A DNA stretch of 64,000 nt, from assembly GCA_039621445.1 (NCBI GenBank), contig CP154957.1:41070011-41134010 (forward strand), given 5' to 3'. Below are positions 32,906 through 44,912 of this stretch, piece after piece. A program made the translations under genes and the position numbers. The notes beneath the pieces were generated by a model. It was given only the letters and a program-made list of their open reading frames with translations, did not search any database and had not been told where the DNA came from. How positions within the stretch are numbered: the stretch's first letter is position 1; every line of letters begins with the position of its first letter. This stretch comes from Euglena gracilis. Its lineage: Eukaryota > Euglenida > Euglenophyceae > Euglenales.

Positions 32906-32985
32906 CGCCCGAACCGGCGTTCTGGACGCCGGTTCGGCGCAGAAATTTCTGCGCCGAACCGGTGTCCAGAACGCCGGTTCGGGCG
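32906..32985. repeat. 80-bp palindrome, unit B copy
   Basis: Counterpart of 15639-15718. GGCGCAG replaces GGTGCAG, making the central arm perfect. Confidence 0.9.
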
Positions 32986-33960
32986 GGAAAACGGCGTCCT
33001 GGGGACCGAAAATGAAAAGTGCCAAAAAAGTGTCCAAAATGGTTTGTAGACATGAGGCAATCATATCCGAGCACTTTTTGGGGGGTATTTGGCCAGAAAT
33101 TGGGGTATTTTGTGCAACAATTTCCATTTGGCCAAATCTGGGGATTTTCTGAAATAGAATACCATGCAGCAGGGCTGAAATCTAAGGCCATCTAAAACCC
33201 TTGAGAAGGGTTATCGATCAAGGGGCAACATGGCAGGTGAACAGTGGATTTTGGAATTTGCGAAAAGGGTCCAAAAATCGTAATTCTGAAAAAACCCAAG
33301 GGGTCCAGCTAAAATTTCCTAACCATAATTCTGAAAAACCCAGGGGAGGGTCCAACCAATTTTGAAAACACCCAGGGGGGGCCAAAATTTCTCAACTGTA
33401 ATTAACATTTCCCAACAATTTTGAAAAATTGAAAAAAAAATTGAAAAAATGGGGGGGGTCCAGCCAAAATTTCCCAGCCGTACTTCTGAAAAACCTGAGG
33501 GGGGGTTCCAGCCAATTTTTTTTTCATCCGTGTTTGTGAAGAAACCCAGCCAAAATTTCTGAACCGGAATTCTGAAAAAAGGGGGGATCAAATCCCAACC
33601 ATAATTCTGGAAAAAAAAACCAGCGGGGTCCAACCGAAAATTCGGCATTGCAAATCTGAAAAAACTGGGGGGGGGTCCAGCCAAAATTTCCCAACCGTGA
33701 TTCTGAAAAAACCTGGGGGTGGTCCAACCAAAAAAAATTTCCAAATCATAATTCTGAAAAAAAAACCTTTCGATTGATGGGTAACCTGGCATCAGACGGA
33801 TGAAAACTTCAATCGGCCGATCGACATGAGCCCATGAGCCCAAAGGATGCCAAAAATGCCCAAAAATGTTCAGCAACTGGGTATTTAGGGCGAAATTGGC
33901 CTTTATTCCTTGAACGCCGGTTCGGGCGTGAAGCCAGAGCCCCTAATCCACGGTTTCAAC

Positions 33961-34079
33961 AACTGTGTCCAGAACGCCGGTTCGGGCATGAAGCCCTGTT
34001 CCAGAACGCCGGTTCGGGCCGCCCGAACCGGCGTTCTGGAACAGGGCTTCACGCCCGAACCGGCGTTCTGGACACAGTT
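33961..34079. repeat. 119-bp palindrome, unit B copy
   Basis: Counterpart of 16694-16812 at offset 17267, with the same single mismatch. Confidence 0.9.
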
Positions 34080-34593
34080 TTCGTATCAGAACCGGTGCCT
34101 ACAACGTCTGTGGGTAACGTTGCTCAGGTGGACACTCTGCCCAGAGCCCAGGAGGAGAATGTTTTGGTGGGGGAGACGGAAGAGCAGCAGGAAGAACACA
34201 TCATGGGAGCCTCTTGGCGGTGGACCCTGGGACAGCGTTGTTTGAGGATGACCCTGCGAGTGGCGGCAGTGCGAGGGTTCCAGCGGAAGAGAAAATGCTG
34301 CCAAGTCGTGCAGACCCGGTGACGGTGGTGCCTGCTGGACCAAATAACAGCCGTCTACGGCGCAAACAACCTTTGATGTGCACGTGGATGTTGGAGGGAC
34401 AAGAGTGGAAGCCACTAGGCAACGTGCGGGGGCAGGTTGGAGATTGCTCGTGGTTACTATGACGGAAAGTGCCCCACAGTGTCCGGCATAGAGGACATCC
34501 GGGTACAGCGGTACCGGTGCATCACGCACGCGACGAACGTGCACATCAAACCAAACATGTTTGATCCAATCTTCAAGGTGGCAAGCAGTTAGT
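34080..34593 (+). pseudogene. Frameshifted coding-like segment, unit B copy
   Basis: Same order of fragments as 16813-17326, ending RCITHA...FKVASS and TAG. No frame is restored relative to unit A. Product unknown. Confidence 0.4.
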
Positions 34594-34707
34594 GCACGGG
34601 CTTCATTTCCCATTGCTCTGTTTTATTTCTTCAATCTTTGAAAAATGCAATGCAGCAATAGATGACATCGGCTTCTTTTCTTTATATAAAAAAACTGTCT
34701 GGTTGAC

Positions 34708-35030
34708 GTGAAATTCGGTGACCATTCCTTCTTGGGTAATTGGGGGCACTGCATCCTTGTATCAGCACAGACCACAGGTGCAACTCCCTCCATTTTTGCG
34801 CTGCACATTGGTTGTGTACATGCCACGTTCGACTTCATGCAACTACTGATGAACCTACACTCCACGACACTGGGTAGGGTGGTGGATCTGCAGCGCACAA
34901 TTCTGTTGATCTTGCAGTCCTCCCTTGATCGAGAACTCCTGTCTGGTACCCCGGGTTCCCGACTCGCAACATTTCCGGATTTCTTCGATGAGACCGTTCC
35001 GTCCATAGTGGGCATTTTATGGGCGTGGGG
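34708..35030 (+). CDS. Open frame of unknown product, unit B copy
   Basis: Copy of 17441-17765. Here the shorter G run after 35026 lets the frame continue into the CATATAGG element (to about 35319), but that extension is repeat DNA and is not supported as protein. One substitution (G to A near 34899) lies inside. Confidence 0.3.
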
Positions 35031-35122
35031 GGGGGGCGGGATGATGGGGGGGGGATGGGTGTGGTCATGGAGCTCCTGTGACCCTCGGCACACCCCACGA
35101 CCTCCCCCCCCAAAAAATGAGG

Positions 35123-36285
35123 CAGGGTTGCATATAGGTATAGGTTTGGCAAAAGACCTATACCTATATGTCAACAACCTATACCTATACCTATACCTAT
35201 ATGTCACTTATATGTCTCCAAAAAAAGTCCCAACCCCATCTCAAAACTTTTGCACACATAAATGCCTTCAGAAGGAAAGAGCACAGGAAGCGAAAATGAT
35301 AACTCTTCTTCCTTGTTGATCGGATCACCAAAACAACCGACTGTTTTTTGGGTCAGAGCGGCAAAACTGTGACAAAATCGGCAGTAAGGTCAGAAAGCTC
35401 CAAGGAGGGATTGTCTTCTAATACGAAAACTGTGTCCAGAACGCTGGTTCGGGCGTGAAGCCGTGTTTCAGAACGCCGGTTCGGGCGGTAGCCCGAACCG
35501 GCGTTCTGAAACATGGCTTTGAAGGGCTTTCAGCGGATGACCTTAGATTCCCATTCTCTCAAGGGCTTTCAGCAGATGGCCTTAGATTTCAGCCGTGCTG
35601 TATGGTACTCTATTTCACAAAATGGCCAAATTTGGCCAAATGGAAATTATTGCACAAAATACCCCAATATCTAGCCAAATACCCCTCAAAACTGCTCAGA
35701 TATGATTGCCACATGCCTACAAGCCCTTTTGGACACTTTTTGGCACACCTACTTCCTGCCCGAACCGGCGTTCTGGACGCCGGTTCGGGCATGAAGCCAG
35801 AGCCCCAATACACGGTTTCAAAAGAAATATCTTCATGATACATAAACTTTTTGGGCTCCCTCGGGGAGGAAGAATGAGGCCCTCATCACCAAAATTCAGC
35901 AAGTTGACCTTCACAAAAAGTGCTGCTTCTACCACTTTCTCATCCAACAAATTTCGATTGGAGTTTGCAAGATTTTTTGCACACTGAAAGTGCGCTCCAT
36001 AGCTGGGAGGGGGTAGTGTCACTTATGGGGGGGTGTTTTCTGGGGTGGTCACTTTGCTTTTTGCAAATGCATATTCCAACCGGCGATGCAACAGGTGATA
36101 AAGGACGAAAAAGCATCCAACAAAAACACGGGCAAACAATTCCTTGCAATGTCGTTCATATTTCCCCCCAAAATTGTTTTTGGTTACGACATATAGGAGA
36201 TATAGGAGATATAGGAGGTGGAAAAACCTATACCTATACCTATACCTATATCTCCTATATCCCTATATTCCTATATGCGACCCTG
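35123..36285. mobile_element. hAT-type CATATAGG element, unit B copy
   Basis: Counterpart of 17858-19019 with the same CAGGG...CCCTG ends and AATGAGG flanks. Confidence 0.8.
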
Positions 36286-37417
36286 AATGAGGGTCCTCAA
36301 CTTTGTTTGTTGTTTCGGCGTTGAAGGGGCGTTCGCCTTTACATTCCTGTTTTGGATCAGTTGGAGCCATAGTTGGCGTTTTTTTTGTTTTTTTTAAAAA
36401 AACAAAACAACGTGTTTTTTTGAGAGAAAAAAAACGCCAAAAAAAATCAAAAAAACAAAAGGAAATTTTCATTGAAAAAACTCGTTATGAAACACCCAAA
36501 CCATACTAAGTTCAAAATTTGCCCAAAAATAGTCAAAAACATCCAAAAAGTGCAAAAAAAAAATGCAACTTTATGACTTTTTTCTTTTTTTTTGTGAAGG
36601 GAAAAAATGACCCAAAACTTGCCAAAAATGATTGAAAATATGCATTCAAAAAAATTTCCAAGCAAAACCTTGTTGGCGTTTTTTTTTGTTTCTTTTTTAA
36701 AAAAAAAAACATTGTTAAAACTTAAAAAAAAACAAAAAACAGCGTTCAAAAAAAACAAGCTGCCCACTATGGTTGGAGCAGGAATGGTTGGATGCAGCCG
36801 CTGAGACGGCACGTTCCACTGTACCCCGCCGGGCTTTTTGTTACTGCGCCGCTCCCTACTTTTGGTTACTGCGCCTGTTTCTTTGGGGGGGTGCCATTTT
36901 CCAAAAGGGATTCTGCTGTTTGATGTTTTTGGCATCATCGTACAGCTGCATACGGTCACCGGTGGCAGGTTGTGTCAAAAGTGGGCAGGGGACGTGCATT
37001 TTTTTTTTACTTGCTATAAAAGAAAACGCCCCTGGGAACCAACCTCCCTGCTGCCGCAAGGGCTAGCATCGTCGTCTATATCTTCATCCAATGCGCCAAC
37101 CAGTGCAGCAGTGCCAGACGCGGACACCGCTGAAACGGTTGACCCAGCCACCGTCCTGTTGTGATTGCACTTTTCATTTTGCGGATGAGCCACGGGAGGG
37201 AATCTGCACACAAAAGGTGGGGCAGCACCCAGGATTTTGTTATTTTGGGGCCATCGGACAGTTGCATAGGTATGGGAACACATCAGCCACGGGAGGGAAA
37301 CTGCACACAAAACGGTGGCGCAGCACCAGGATTTTGTTATTTTGGGACCAGCGGACAGTTGCATACGGAACCGCATTATCTGCACACAAAACGAATACAT
37401 TGGTCAATCAGCATGGT

Positions 37418-38636
37418 GGGGACAAGGCAGTACAGTTGGTCAAACCTTGGGACCCCCCCCCCTCCCCCCCTGTACAGTTCCAACCCCCCCCCTCCCCCCC
37501 CACTTCCAAAACCCCCCGAGACAGATGAAAATATTTTAAACGGCTTGTTTTTTTGAAACAAAAAAACATGCTTTTTTAAGGGGGTGGTGCGGGTCGCGGG
37601 GGGGGGGGTCATGGGGGGGTCACGAAGGGGGGGGGGCGGGGTGAAATAAGGGGGGGGGGGGAAATAAGGGGGGTCAAAAATTCCTTTAGAAATAGGGCAA
37701 AAAAAAAATTGGCGCCTTCGGCGCATGAAAAATTTTTTTCCCGGCCCCAAATGCTCAATTAAGGGGGGGGGTCAAAATTCCGTTTTGGGTGGGGAAATGC
37801 ACCTGTTTTTGGCACTTCTTTCAGAAAAAATTTGGCCATTTTTGGGTGTGAAAGTGCATTGGGCGGACAAGGATACAAGAAAGTTCATTGTTTTTTTTAA
37901 AAAAAAATGCTTTTTAAAAAAGAATGGCAAAAGATCGATTCTCGGGTCACGGGGGAGGTCACGGAGGTGTAACTCGGGGGGGGGGGCACGGGGGGAGTAC
38001 CCCCTAAGAAAAAATATGTTTTTTTAAAAAAACAAAAAAAACCTCATGGGGGGTTGGGGGAATTTTTTTGAAACTTTTTTTTTAAAAAAAGGTCTTTTTT
38101 CATCTCTATAGCCTCGTAGTCCATTAAAGGTGCCGGACGAAGGGTCTGGAAAAACTAAAAATACGTCACTTTTGATGACCAAAAAAAATGACCTTAAAAC
38201 CTTTTCCTCAAAAAATGGCCATTTTGCAAGGAAAAAGGTCATTCTAAAAAAGAAAACATGTTTTTGTGTGATTTTTTAAAGAAAAAAAAACATATTTTTT
38301 GTTCTTTGTTGAAGAACAAAAAAAAACGTCAACCCTGGCTCAATTCCGCATGGTGTGCCAAGGGGGAGTGATTGAAGCTGCTTCCTCCTGCCTTTCTGCT
38401 AAGTGTTAAAGTGAAAATACTGGCTACCACTCTTTTTACAAGACACAAATATTTTGCAAAATGCATCTGAATTTCGCAAAATCCACCATTGCCAACCTCA
38501 ATTGGACGAAAAATGTCGCAACTGTCTCGGGGGTAGGCAGTACAGTTGTGATTTTCTGGGGACCCCCCCTCCCCCCCCCTACAGCTTCCAACCCCCTCCT
38601 CGGACCCCCCCCTCCCCCCCCATGTGCCTTGTCTCC
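37418..38636. mobile_element. 3-bp-TSD TIR element, copy 1B
   Basis: GGGGACAAGGC...GTGCCTTGTCTCC, flanked by GGT at 37415-37417 and 38637-38639. Counterpart of 20151-21369. In this copy one TGTACAG near the right end is shortened to CTACAG. Confidence 0.85.
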
Positions 38637-39594
38637 GGTGTTGTGGATCCCAGCTACCGGGCCGGTTGGCAGTGTCTCTGACCCCGCGGCTTGGGCAGCA
38701 ATCTCCCTACTTTCCGCGCGGCACACGCGCCCTTTCTTGTTTGCTGCCCGCCGCGGTCCACCTCCACCAAACACAGCATCGATTCTGAATCGATCCTGTG
38801 GGCTTTGCTCGTTGCGTTTTTCACATGCCATCATCCAGGATTCCAACCTCAAGTCCAACTTCAATTCCTGTTCAAATGGGCAAAAAATTCCATGTTTTGG
38901 GGGGGGGGGCGAGGTCGTGGGGTGGGCCGACCCCAGGGTGACCCTATGGTCGGCCCACGACCCTAGGACGGGCGACCCTAGGGTCGGCCCACTCCACGTC
39001 CTGGGGAGGGGGGGTCGACCTTAGCGACTTTAGCGACCCTAGCGACCCTAGGGTCCTATTGGGCCGACCCTAGGGTCGGCCCACTACATCGCCCCCAGGC
39101 CAGGTCAGGTCCTTAGGTCAGGTCCGGGAGCCGTACCTGGTCGTCGTGGGATGTACCGCACCTGCAAAGGATGTGGCAAGGGAATAACGCGACCCCCCCC
39201 CACCCTATTTGGCCGCCCTCTGGGCGGCCCGGACCCCCCTTCTGGCCAATTAGGGGGGGGGACAATTAGGGGGGGGGTTACCCCTAACCCCCCCCCCCCT
39301 AATTGGCCACCTGGGCCCCGTCCTTCACAGTCGCGAACCCCCGAAAAACACCCGAACAAAGGCATTTTCCCTTGAAATGAGTAACCCCCCCCCTAATTGG
39401 CCACCTGCGCTCTGGCAAATTAGGGGGGGGGGCAAATAAGGGGGGGTCACGTTACCGACCAGTACGATGCATCATGGGCATTTTCCCTTGAAATGAGTAA
39501 CCCCCCCCCCCTAATTGGCGACCTGCGCTCTGGCAAATTAGGGGGGGGGCAAATAAGGGGGGGTCACGTTACCGACCAGTACGATGCATCGTGC

Positions 39595-39937
39595 ACTCGC
39601 CCACGCGGACCACTGACCGCTCATAAAGGCCATGGGATTGTGGGGTGCGGGCCGCCAACAGACCCCACTTGGTGTGGTTGTGGAGTCCCCCAAGAAGAAT
39701 GTGATATGTGGTATGTGATATGTGATATGTGATGTGGTTGTGGAGTCCCTCTTGGAGAATGTGATAATGAATGAGGTCATTGGGAAGTTCTTCTTCTCCC
39801 GGAACCTACCCTTCACCGCCATCGAGAACCCGCACTTCCGGCAACTGTTAGGTTTTCAGCCATGCCGTAGAGAGACACTGGCTGGGAATGTATTGGAAAC
39901 ACTTTATGATAAGCAAGTTGAATGTTTGAGTTGAGAG
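39595..39937 (+). pseudogene. hAT transposase fragment, unit B copy
   Basis: Counterpart of 22330-22672 (frame from 39722), including SRNLPFTAIENPHFRQLLG. It ends 13 bp before the 3-bp-TSD element. Confidence 0.7.
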
Positions 39938-40169
39938 TTGAAAGATCAGTGGGGACAAGGCAGTACAGTTGGTCAAACCTTGGGACCCCCCCCTCCCCCC
40001 CCCTGTACAGTTTCAACCCCCCCCTCTTGGGACCCCCCCCCTCCCCAAGGTTCGGCAAAATTCGAAATTTTGGGAATTTTTCAATTCAATTGAAAAATTC
40101 GAAAAATTCGAATTTTTCGAATTTTTCAAAAATCGCGGAGCGCGAATCTAGGTATTCCTAATTCATCAG

Positions 40170-40382
40170 AAATATTGGTGCTCGGCGGAAGAGACTTGCA
40201 TTTTGTGGACTGTGCAGACAACTCTAAGATGCCAGCCTGACGCAGGAGCATATGGTGAATTGGGCAATTCTTTCAGTGAATGTATATTTTTCTCTGTTGG
40301 AGATCTCACGGGCAAGAAATTACAGAAGTTTATCACGCTTGAAATGAACTTATTGGAAGGAGGTTTGGTAATCTGGACCTGA
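40170..40382 (+). pseudogene. Coding-like cargo inside the hAT-type element, unknown product
   Basis: After TTCCTAATTCATCAG one frame reads ILVLGGRDLHFVDCADNSK to a stop at 40240. An overlapping frame reads CQPDAGAYGELGNSFSECI, then FFSVGDLTGKKLQKFITLE, to a stop at 40382. Both look protein-like, and a single frameshift near 40230 would join them. Non-autonomous hAT elements are known to pick up host exons; that is the likely origin, but I do not recognise the source gene. Confidence 0.35.
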
Positions 40383-40480
40383 GCATGTCCCTGCTAAACT
40401 GCTCCGTTTGTATTACGGCCAACAACGTGTGTGTTTTCTGGTTCCTGTTGCTGTTCCTGTTTGCTTTTCAATGGCAAAGA

Positions 40481-41272
40481 ACTGGCCAGTTTTGGGCCAG
40501 ATTTGGTGGGCCATGGTGGCCAGTTTTGGGCAGAAGTTTTGGCCAGTTTTGGGCCCATGCTGGCCAGTTTCGGGCCAGATGGGGTGGCCAGTTTTGGGCC
40601 ACATGCTGGCCAGTTTTTTGGCCAGATGTGGTGGCCAGTTTTGGGCCAGATGGGGTGGCCAGTTTTGGGCCACATGCTGGCCAGTTTCGGGCCAGATGGG
40701 GTGGCCAGTTTTGGGCCACATGCTGGCCAGTTTTTTGGCCAGATGTGGTGGCCAGTTTTGGGCAGAAGTGCTGGCCAGTTTTGGGCCACATGCTGGCCAG
40801 TTTTTTGGCCAGATGTGGTGGCCAGTTTCGGGCCAGATGGGGTGGCCAGTTTTGGGCCACATGCTGGCCAGATTTGGGCCAGATTGGGCAGAGGAGTGGC
40901 CAGTTTGGGGGTGGACAGTTTGTGGGGCCACAAGTGTGGCCAGTTTTTTTGGGGGGGGGCCAGATGTGGCCAGGGATGGCCCAGTTTTGGGCCACATGCG
41001 TGCTGGCCAGTTTTGGGCCACATGGCTTGGCCAGTTTTGGGCCAGGAATTTGTGGTGGGTTTCGGGCCAGATGGGGTGGCCAGTTTTGGGCCACATGCTG
41101 GCCAGTTTTTTGGCCAGATGTGGTGGCCAGTTTTGGGCCAGATGGGGTGGCCAGTTTTGGGCCACATGCTGGCCAGTTTTTTGGCCTGATGTGGTGGCCA
41201 GTTTTGGGCCACAGTTTTGGGCAGAAGTGCTGGCCAGTTTTGGGCCACATGCTGGCCAGTTTTGGGCCAGAT
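40481..41272. repeat. GGCCAGTTTTGGGCCA minisatellite
   Basis: About 790 bp of 22-25 bp units of the type GGCCAGTTTTGGGCCACATG. Three unit variants (ending GATGGGGT, CATGCT and TTTTGGCCAGATGTGGT) form a higher-order unit of about 71 bp. It has few stops, so frames of 250-450 codons (WPVLGHML, ASFGP-type repeats) are open on both strands. I treat these as by-products. Confidence 0.93.
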
Positions 41273-43179
41273 GTAGAGAGGGTTTGGTGCAGGGGGTTTT
41301 GGCTTCTACTGGGGGAAAAATTGAAGGCCGAAAAAATTCTTTCGGAAAATATTGTCAGAAACCCTGCCAAATTTTTCCGGCTTTGATAATCCTGCCTCAA
41401 AAATTTCAAAATCACGCTTTTTTCCAGTCATCTTGCAAACAAAACCGCCGTTTTCAAGTTTGGCACCAATTTTTTCGGCTTCCAGTTTGTCTAGCTTCAA
41501 TTCCCCCCCCCGGTACGGTGGCCAGGGGGGGGGGGGGCTTCTTCTGGTGGGGTGGTCTGGGGGGGGGGGTTGGTTTTTTGTCCATTTTACGGGAGGGTTC
41601 TGCACTTTGCAACTGCGGGGCCATGGCTCGGCAAAAAAAAATTCCCCCCGTGGAGTCACGAGCGGGATTTTCCGCAAAAGGCAGGCAAAAACTTCTGGAG
41701 TTTTTCTTGTCTGCGAGTACCTTGGAAATGCCGTCACCGAGGGGAGGGAGCGGAAGATAGCCAGATACTCCAAAGCAGTGCTTCACCCTGCGGAATTTTT
41801 GGAAATTTTCCTCACGAAAAACTCGAATAATTCAACTGTGAAAAATTCGAATTATTCGAAACGGAAAAAAACGCCGAACCCTGCCCCTCCCCCCCCTCCA
41901 ACCCCCCCGAGACAGATGAAAATATTTTAAAAACGGCTTGTTTTTTTGAAACAAAAAAACATGCTTTTTTAAGGGGGTGGTGCGGGTCGCGGGGGGGGGG
42001 GGTCATGGGGGGTCACGAAGGGGGGGTCGCGGGGTCAAATAAGGGGGGGGGGTCAAATAAGGGGGTCAAAAATTCCTTTAGAAATAGGGCAAAAAAAAAT
42101 TTGGCGCCTTCGGCGCATGAAAATTTTTTTCCCGGACCCAAATGCTCAATTAAGGGGGGTCAAAATTCCGTTTTGGGTGGGGAAATGCACCAGTTTTTGG
42201 CACTTCTTTCAAAAATTTTTTGGCTATTTTTGGGTGTGAAAGTGCATTGGGCGGACAAGGATACAAGAAAGTTCATTGTTTTTTTTTAAAAATGCTTTTA
42301 AAAAAAGAATGGCAAAGATCGATTCTCGGGTCACGGGGGAGGTCACGGAGGTGTAACTCGGGGGGGGGGGGCACGGGGGGAGTACCCCCTAAGAAAAAAT
42401 ATGTTTTTTTAAAAAAACAAAAAAAACCTCATGGGTGTTTGGGGGAATTTTTTTTGAAACTTTTTTTTTAAAAAAAGGTCTTTTTTCATCTCTACAGCCT
42501 CGTAGTCCATTAAAGGTGCCGGACGAAGGGTCTGGAAAAACTAAAAATACGTCACTTTTGATGACCAAAAAAATGACCTTAAAACCTTTTCCTCAAAAAA
42601 TGGCCATTTTGCAAGGAAAAAGGTCATTCTAAAAAAGAAAACATGTTTTTGTGTGGTTTTTTGGTTTTTTGAAAAAAAAACCAAAACAAAAAAAACATAT
42701 TTTTTGTTCTTTGTTGAAGAACAAAAAAAAACGTCAACCCTGGCTCAATTCCGCATGGTGTGCCAAGGGGGAGTGATTGAAGCTGCTTCCTGCCTTTCTG
42801 CTACGGTAAGTGTTAAAGTGAAAATACTGGCTACCACTCTTTTTACAAGACACAAATATTTTGCAAAATGCATCTGAATTTTGCAAAATCCACCATTGCC
42901 AACCTCAATTGGACGAAAAATGTCGCAACTGTCTCGGGGGTAGGCAGTACAGTTGTGATTTTCTGGGGACCCTCCCCCTCCCCCCCCTTTACAGCTTCTC
43001 CTCCCCCCCCTCGGACCCCCCCCCTCCCCCCCCTGTGCCTTGTATCCAGTGGGTCACCTGGATGGCTGGTCTGGGCCTGTTCCTATCGTTGGTGCAAGGA
43101 TGGCATTTGTTCTTGTAATTTTTTTGGGGGGTCCCAAAATAGACCCAAAGATTTGGCGGGGGGGTCCAAAAATTAAATA

Positions 43180-43494
43180 TTAGGGTCCCAACTTGCGCCT
43201 CGGAAGGAATCTCTTCCAAAAATACGACTTTCCTTCAGATCCCAAGGACACATTCAGGAGTCTCATGTGATTGATTGTTCCACCATCGACCATCATAAAC
43301 ACGTTCTTCCTTGCAACCTGGGCAGATCGACGTTTTTCTTGATCGTCAACCAACTGGCACGGGAGAACATTTTGAGCAAAAGAAAACGGAACCACTTTTT
43401 CTCCCGCTTGTAAAGCTGCCCCTTCTAATTTGGCTGCCAAATCAGGCATTGTGGAACGATCCACAGGCTTGTAAACCTTCGTGAAATCTGCCAT
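43180..43494 (-). pseudogene. hAT transposase fragment (first Asp region), unit B copy
   Basis: Same frame as 24050-24364, containing NVFMMVDGGTINHMRLLNV. No repair of the scrambled order. Confidence 0.6.
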
Positions 43495-43623
43495 TTACAA
43501 GAAATGGTCTGCGCAAAATAAGAAGAAATTCATCAAAATGACTTGAAAACTTGGAAAACGTTCCGGAACCCCCAAAACCCAAAAAATTGGGCCTATTTTT
43601 GGGTCCCCACTGGCCTCAGTCAC

Positions 43624-43755
43624 GCAGCCCTAACACCGACGGCCCTGGTGGAGGAGTTCCTGGGTCTGGCCACAGCTAGGTTTGCCACAAATGTTGCAGG
43701 CCTTCGTACAGACGCGGCAGCGAACATGTGTGCCATGCGACAAGCAGTGGTATGA
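43624..43755 (+). pseudogene. hAT transposase fragment (second Asp region), unit B copy
   Basis: Same as 24494-24625, containing NVAGLRTDAAANMCAMRQAV. Confidence 0.6.
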
Positions 43756-43847
43756 AAACACCCCCAGCGCATGAGTTGCAACTGCCAGTCCCACCAAACA
43801 GGGGTATTTTCAGTGGTCTAAGAAAATGAGGGGCTCTTTTTTTTCAG

Positions 43848-44221
43848 CAGGGCTGGATAGAGGTAGAGGTAGAGGTCAAAGTCCTCTACCTCTGACCCAA
43901 ATGTCATAAACTGCCACCAATAAGGGCAACAAAAGGCTCCAAATGCCTCAAATTTGGCAAAATAGCATATCAATCCATCTGATTTAGGTTAGGAATGAGA
44001 AAAAATATCCGGATGGGTGGTCTCAAAAATTGCCAGAAGAGATTTGTGACAAGAATGACCAATTTCTGATTTTTTCTATAAAAATGCCTTCATTCGGCAT
44101 AAATTTTCTTTCATAAGCCACTTTCCTTAAAAATTTGCATTGAGGTGACACACAGGGATAGAGGTAGAGGTGACCTCTACCTCTACCTCTGCCTCTATCC
44201 CTCTACCTCTATCCAGCCCTG
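43848..44221. mobile_element. hAT-type MITE with GAGGTAGAGG ends, unit B copy
   Basis: 374 bp, CAGGGCTGG...CCAGCCCTG, flanked by TTTTCAG on both sides, as at 24719-25092. Confidence 0.85.
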
Positions 44222-44653
44222 TTTTCAGGCTTGGTTTCAATGTTGCAGCCAGGTTGTGAAATTCTCTGAGCCTTTTGCAAACAAAAACCACCTGGTCCAA
44301 AAGTGACGTTGGCTGGGATTTCTTTACAAATTATGAAATGAGACAATTACTCATGCAACCATACCCCACTGATTTTTGAATACCTGGGCCCGATAATTAC
44401 CGGGGCTTGCCGCGGCGACAATTACCGCGGGGTTTTACAACGCGGTGTCTCTCTGGAACGCGCGGTATAACAGCGCGCTATTTCTCATGTGATTTCTGCC
44501 AAATGAAAAAAACAAATGGATCTTCCGGATTTTTTTCGCAGTCTATTCCTTGCTGTAATACTAAGTTTGTCTCTCAGAGTTTCAGACACACGAATGACGC
44601 AGTTTTCAGCCCAGTATTTCAGCAATATTGTCACCAGTATTGTCAGACGCACG

Positions 44654-44664
44654 GGTTCGATCCC
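44654..44664 (+). promoter_or_regulatory. Pol III B-box match 1
   Basis: GGTTCGATCCC fits the B-box consensus GGTTCGANNCC and lies 28 bp from the 5' end of the insertion. This is too close for an upstream A box inside the element, which suggests 5' truncation or a chance match. Confidence 0.4.
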
Positions 44665-44901
44665 GGATCGGACCAGCCACGGCATCGCGACGCTGCCGGG
44701 CGGGGTAAGGAATGGCCGCTGTACGGCGGGAGTTCCGATGGCGTCGCTGGTGGACAAACAGATCGGTGGATCGTCCCACCGTGCCCGACGGGTGAGCGCC
44801 GTAACCATGTGTTACGGTGGTTGCCTGCCTTGCATCGTAGCATCAACTGGCTTCGGCCTACAGCTCGGCAAGGTAGACAACACGCACCCGTTGGATACGG
44901 T

Positions 44902-44912
44902 GGTTCGAGACC
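44902..44912 (+). promoter_or_regulatory. Pol III B-box match 2
   Basis: GGTTCGAGACC also fits the consensus exactly. A convincing A box was not found at the usual 30-60 bp upstream. Confidence 0.4.

Larger units (their letters stand above)
40046..41883. mobile_element. 1.84-kb hAT-type insertion with captured sequence, unit B only
   Basis: Starts CAAGGTTCGGCAAAATTCGA and ends GGAAAAAAACGCCGAACCCTG. The direct repeat CCCCTCCC lies at 40038-40045 and 41884-41891. AATTCGAAAAATTCGAA words crowd both ends, like hAT subterminal binding sites. Unit A has the uninterrupted C-rich site near 22780. No transposase is recognised; inside are coding-like fragments (40170-40382, 41690-41790) and a large minisatellite. 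It is therefore a young non-autonomous element carrying foreign cargo. Confidence 0.85.
39951..43047. mobile_element. 3-bp-TSD TIR element, copy 2B, split by a hAT-type insertion
   Basis: Ends GGGGACAAGGC and GTGCCTTGTATCC, flanked by AGT at 39948-39950 and 43048-43050. The hAT-type element at 40046-41883 interrupts it about 95 bp from its left end. Without that insert the length is close to copy 2A. Confidence 0.85.

Noticed and set aside
40394-41760. Frames of 250-450 codons across 40394-41760
   Set aside because: Open on both strands and in overlapping frames because the 22-25 bp minisatellite unit lacks stops. No non-repeat domain is present.
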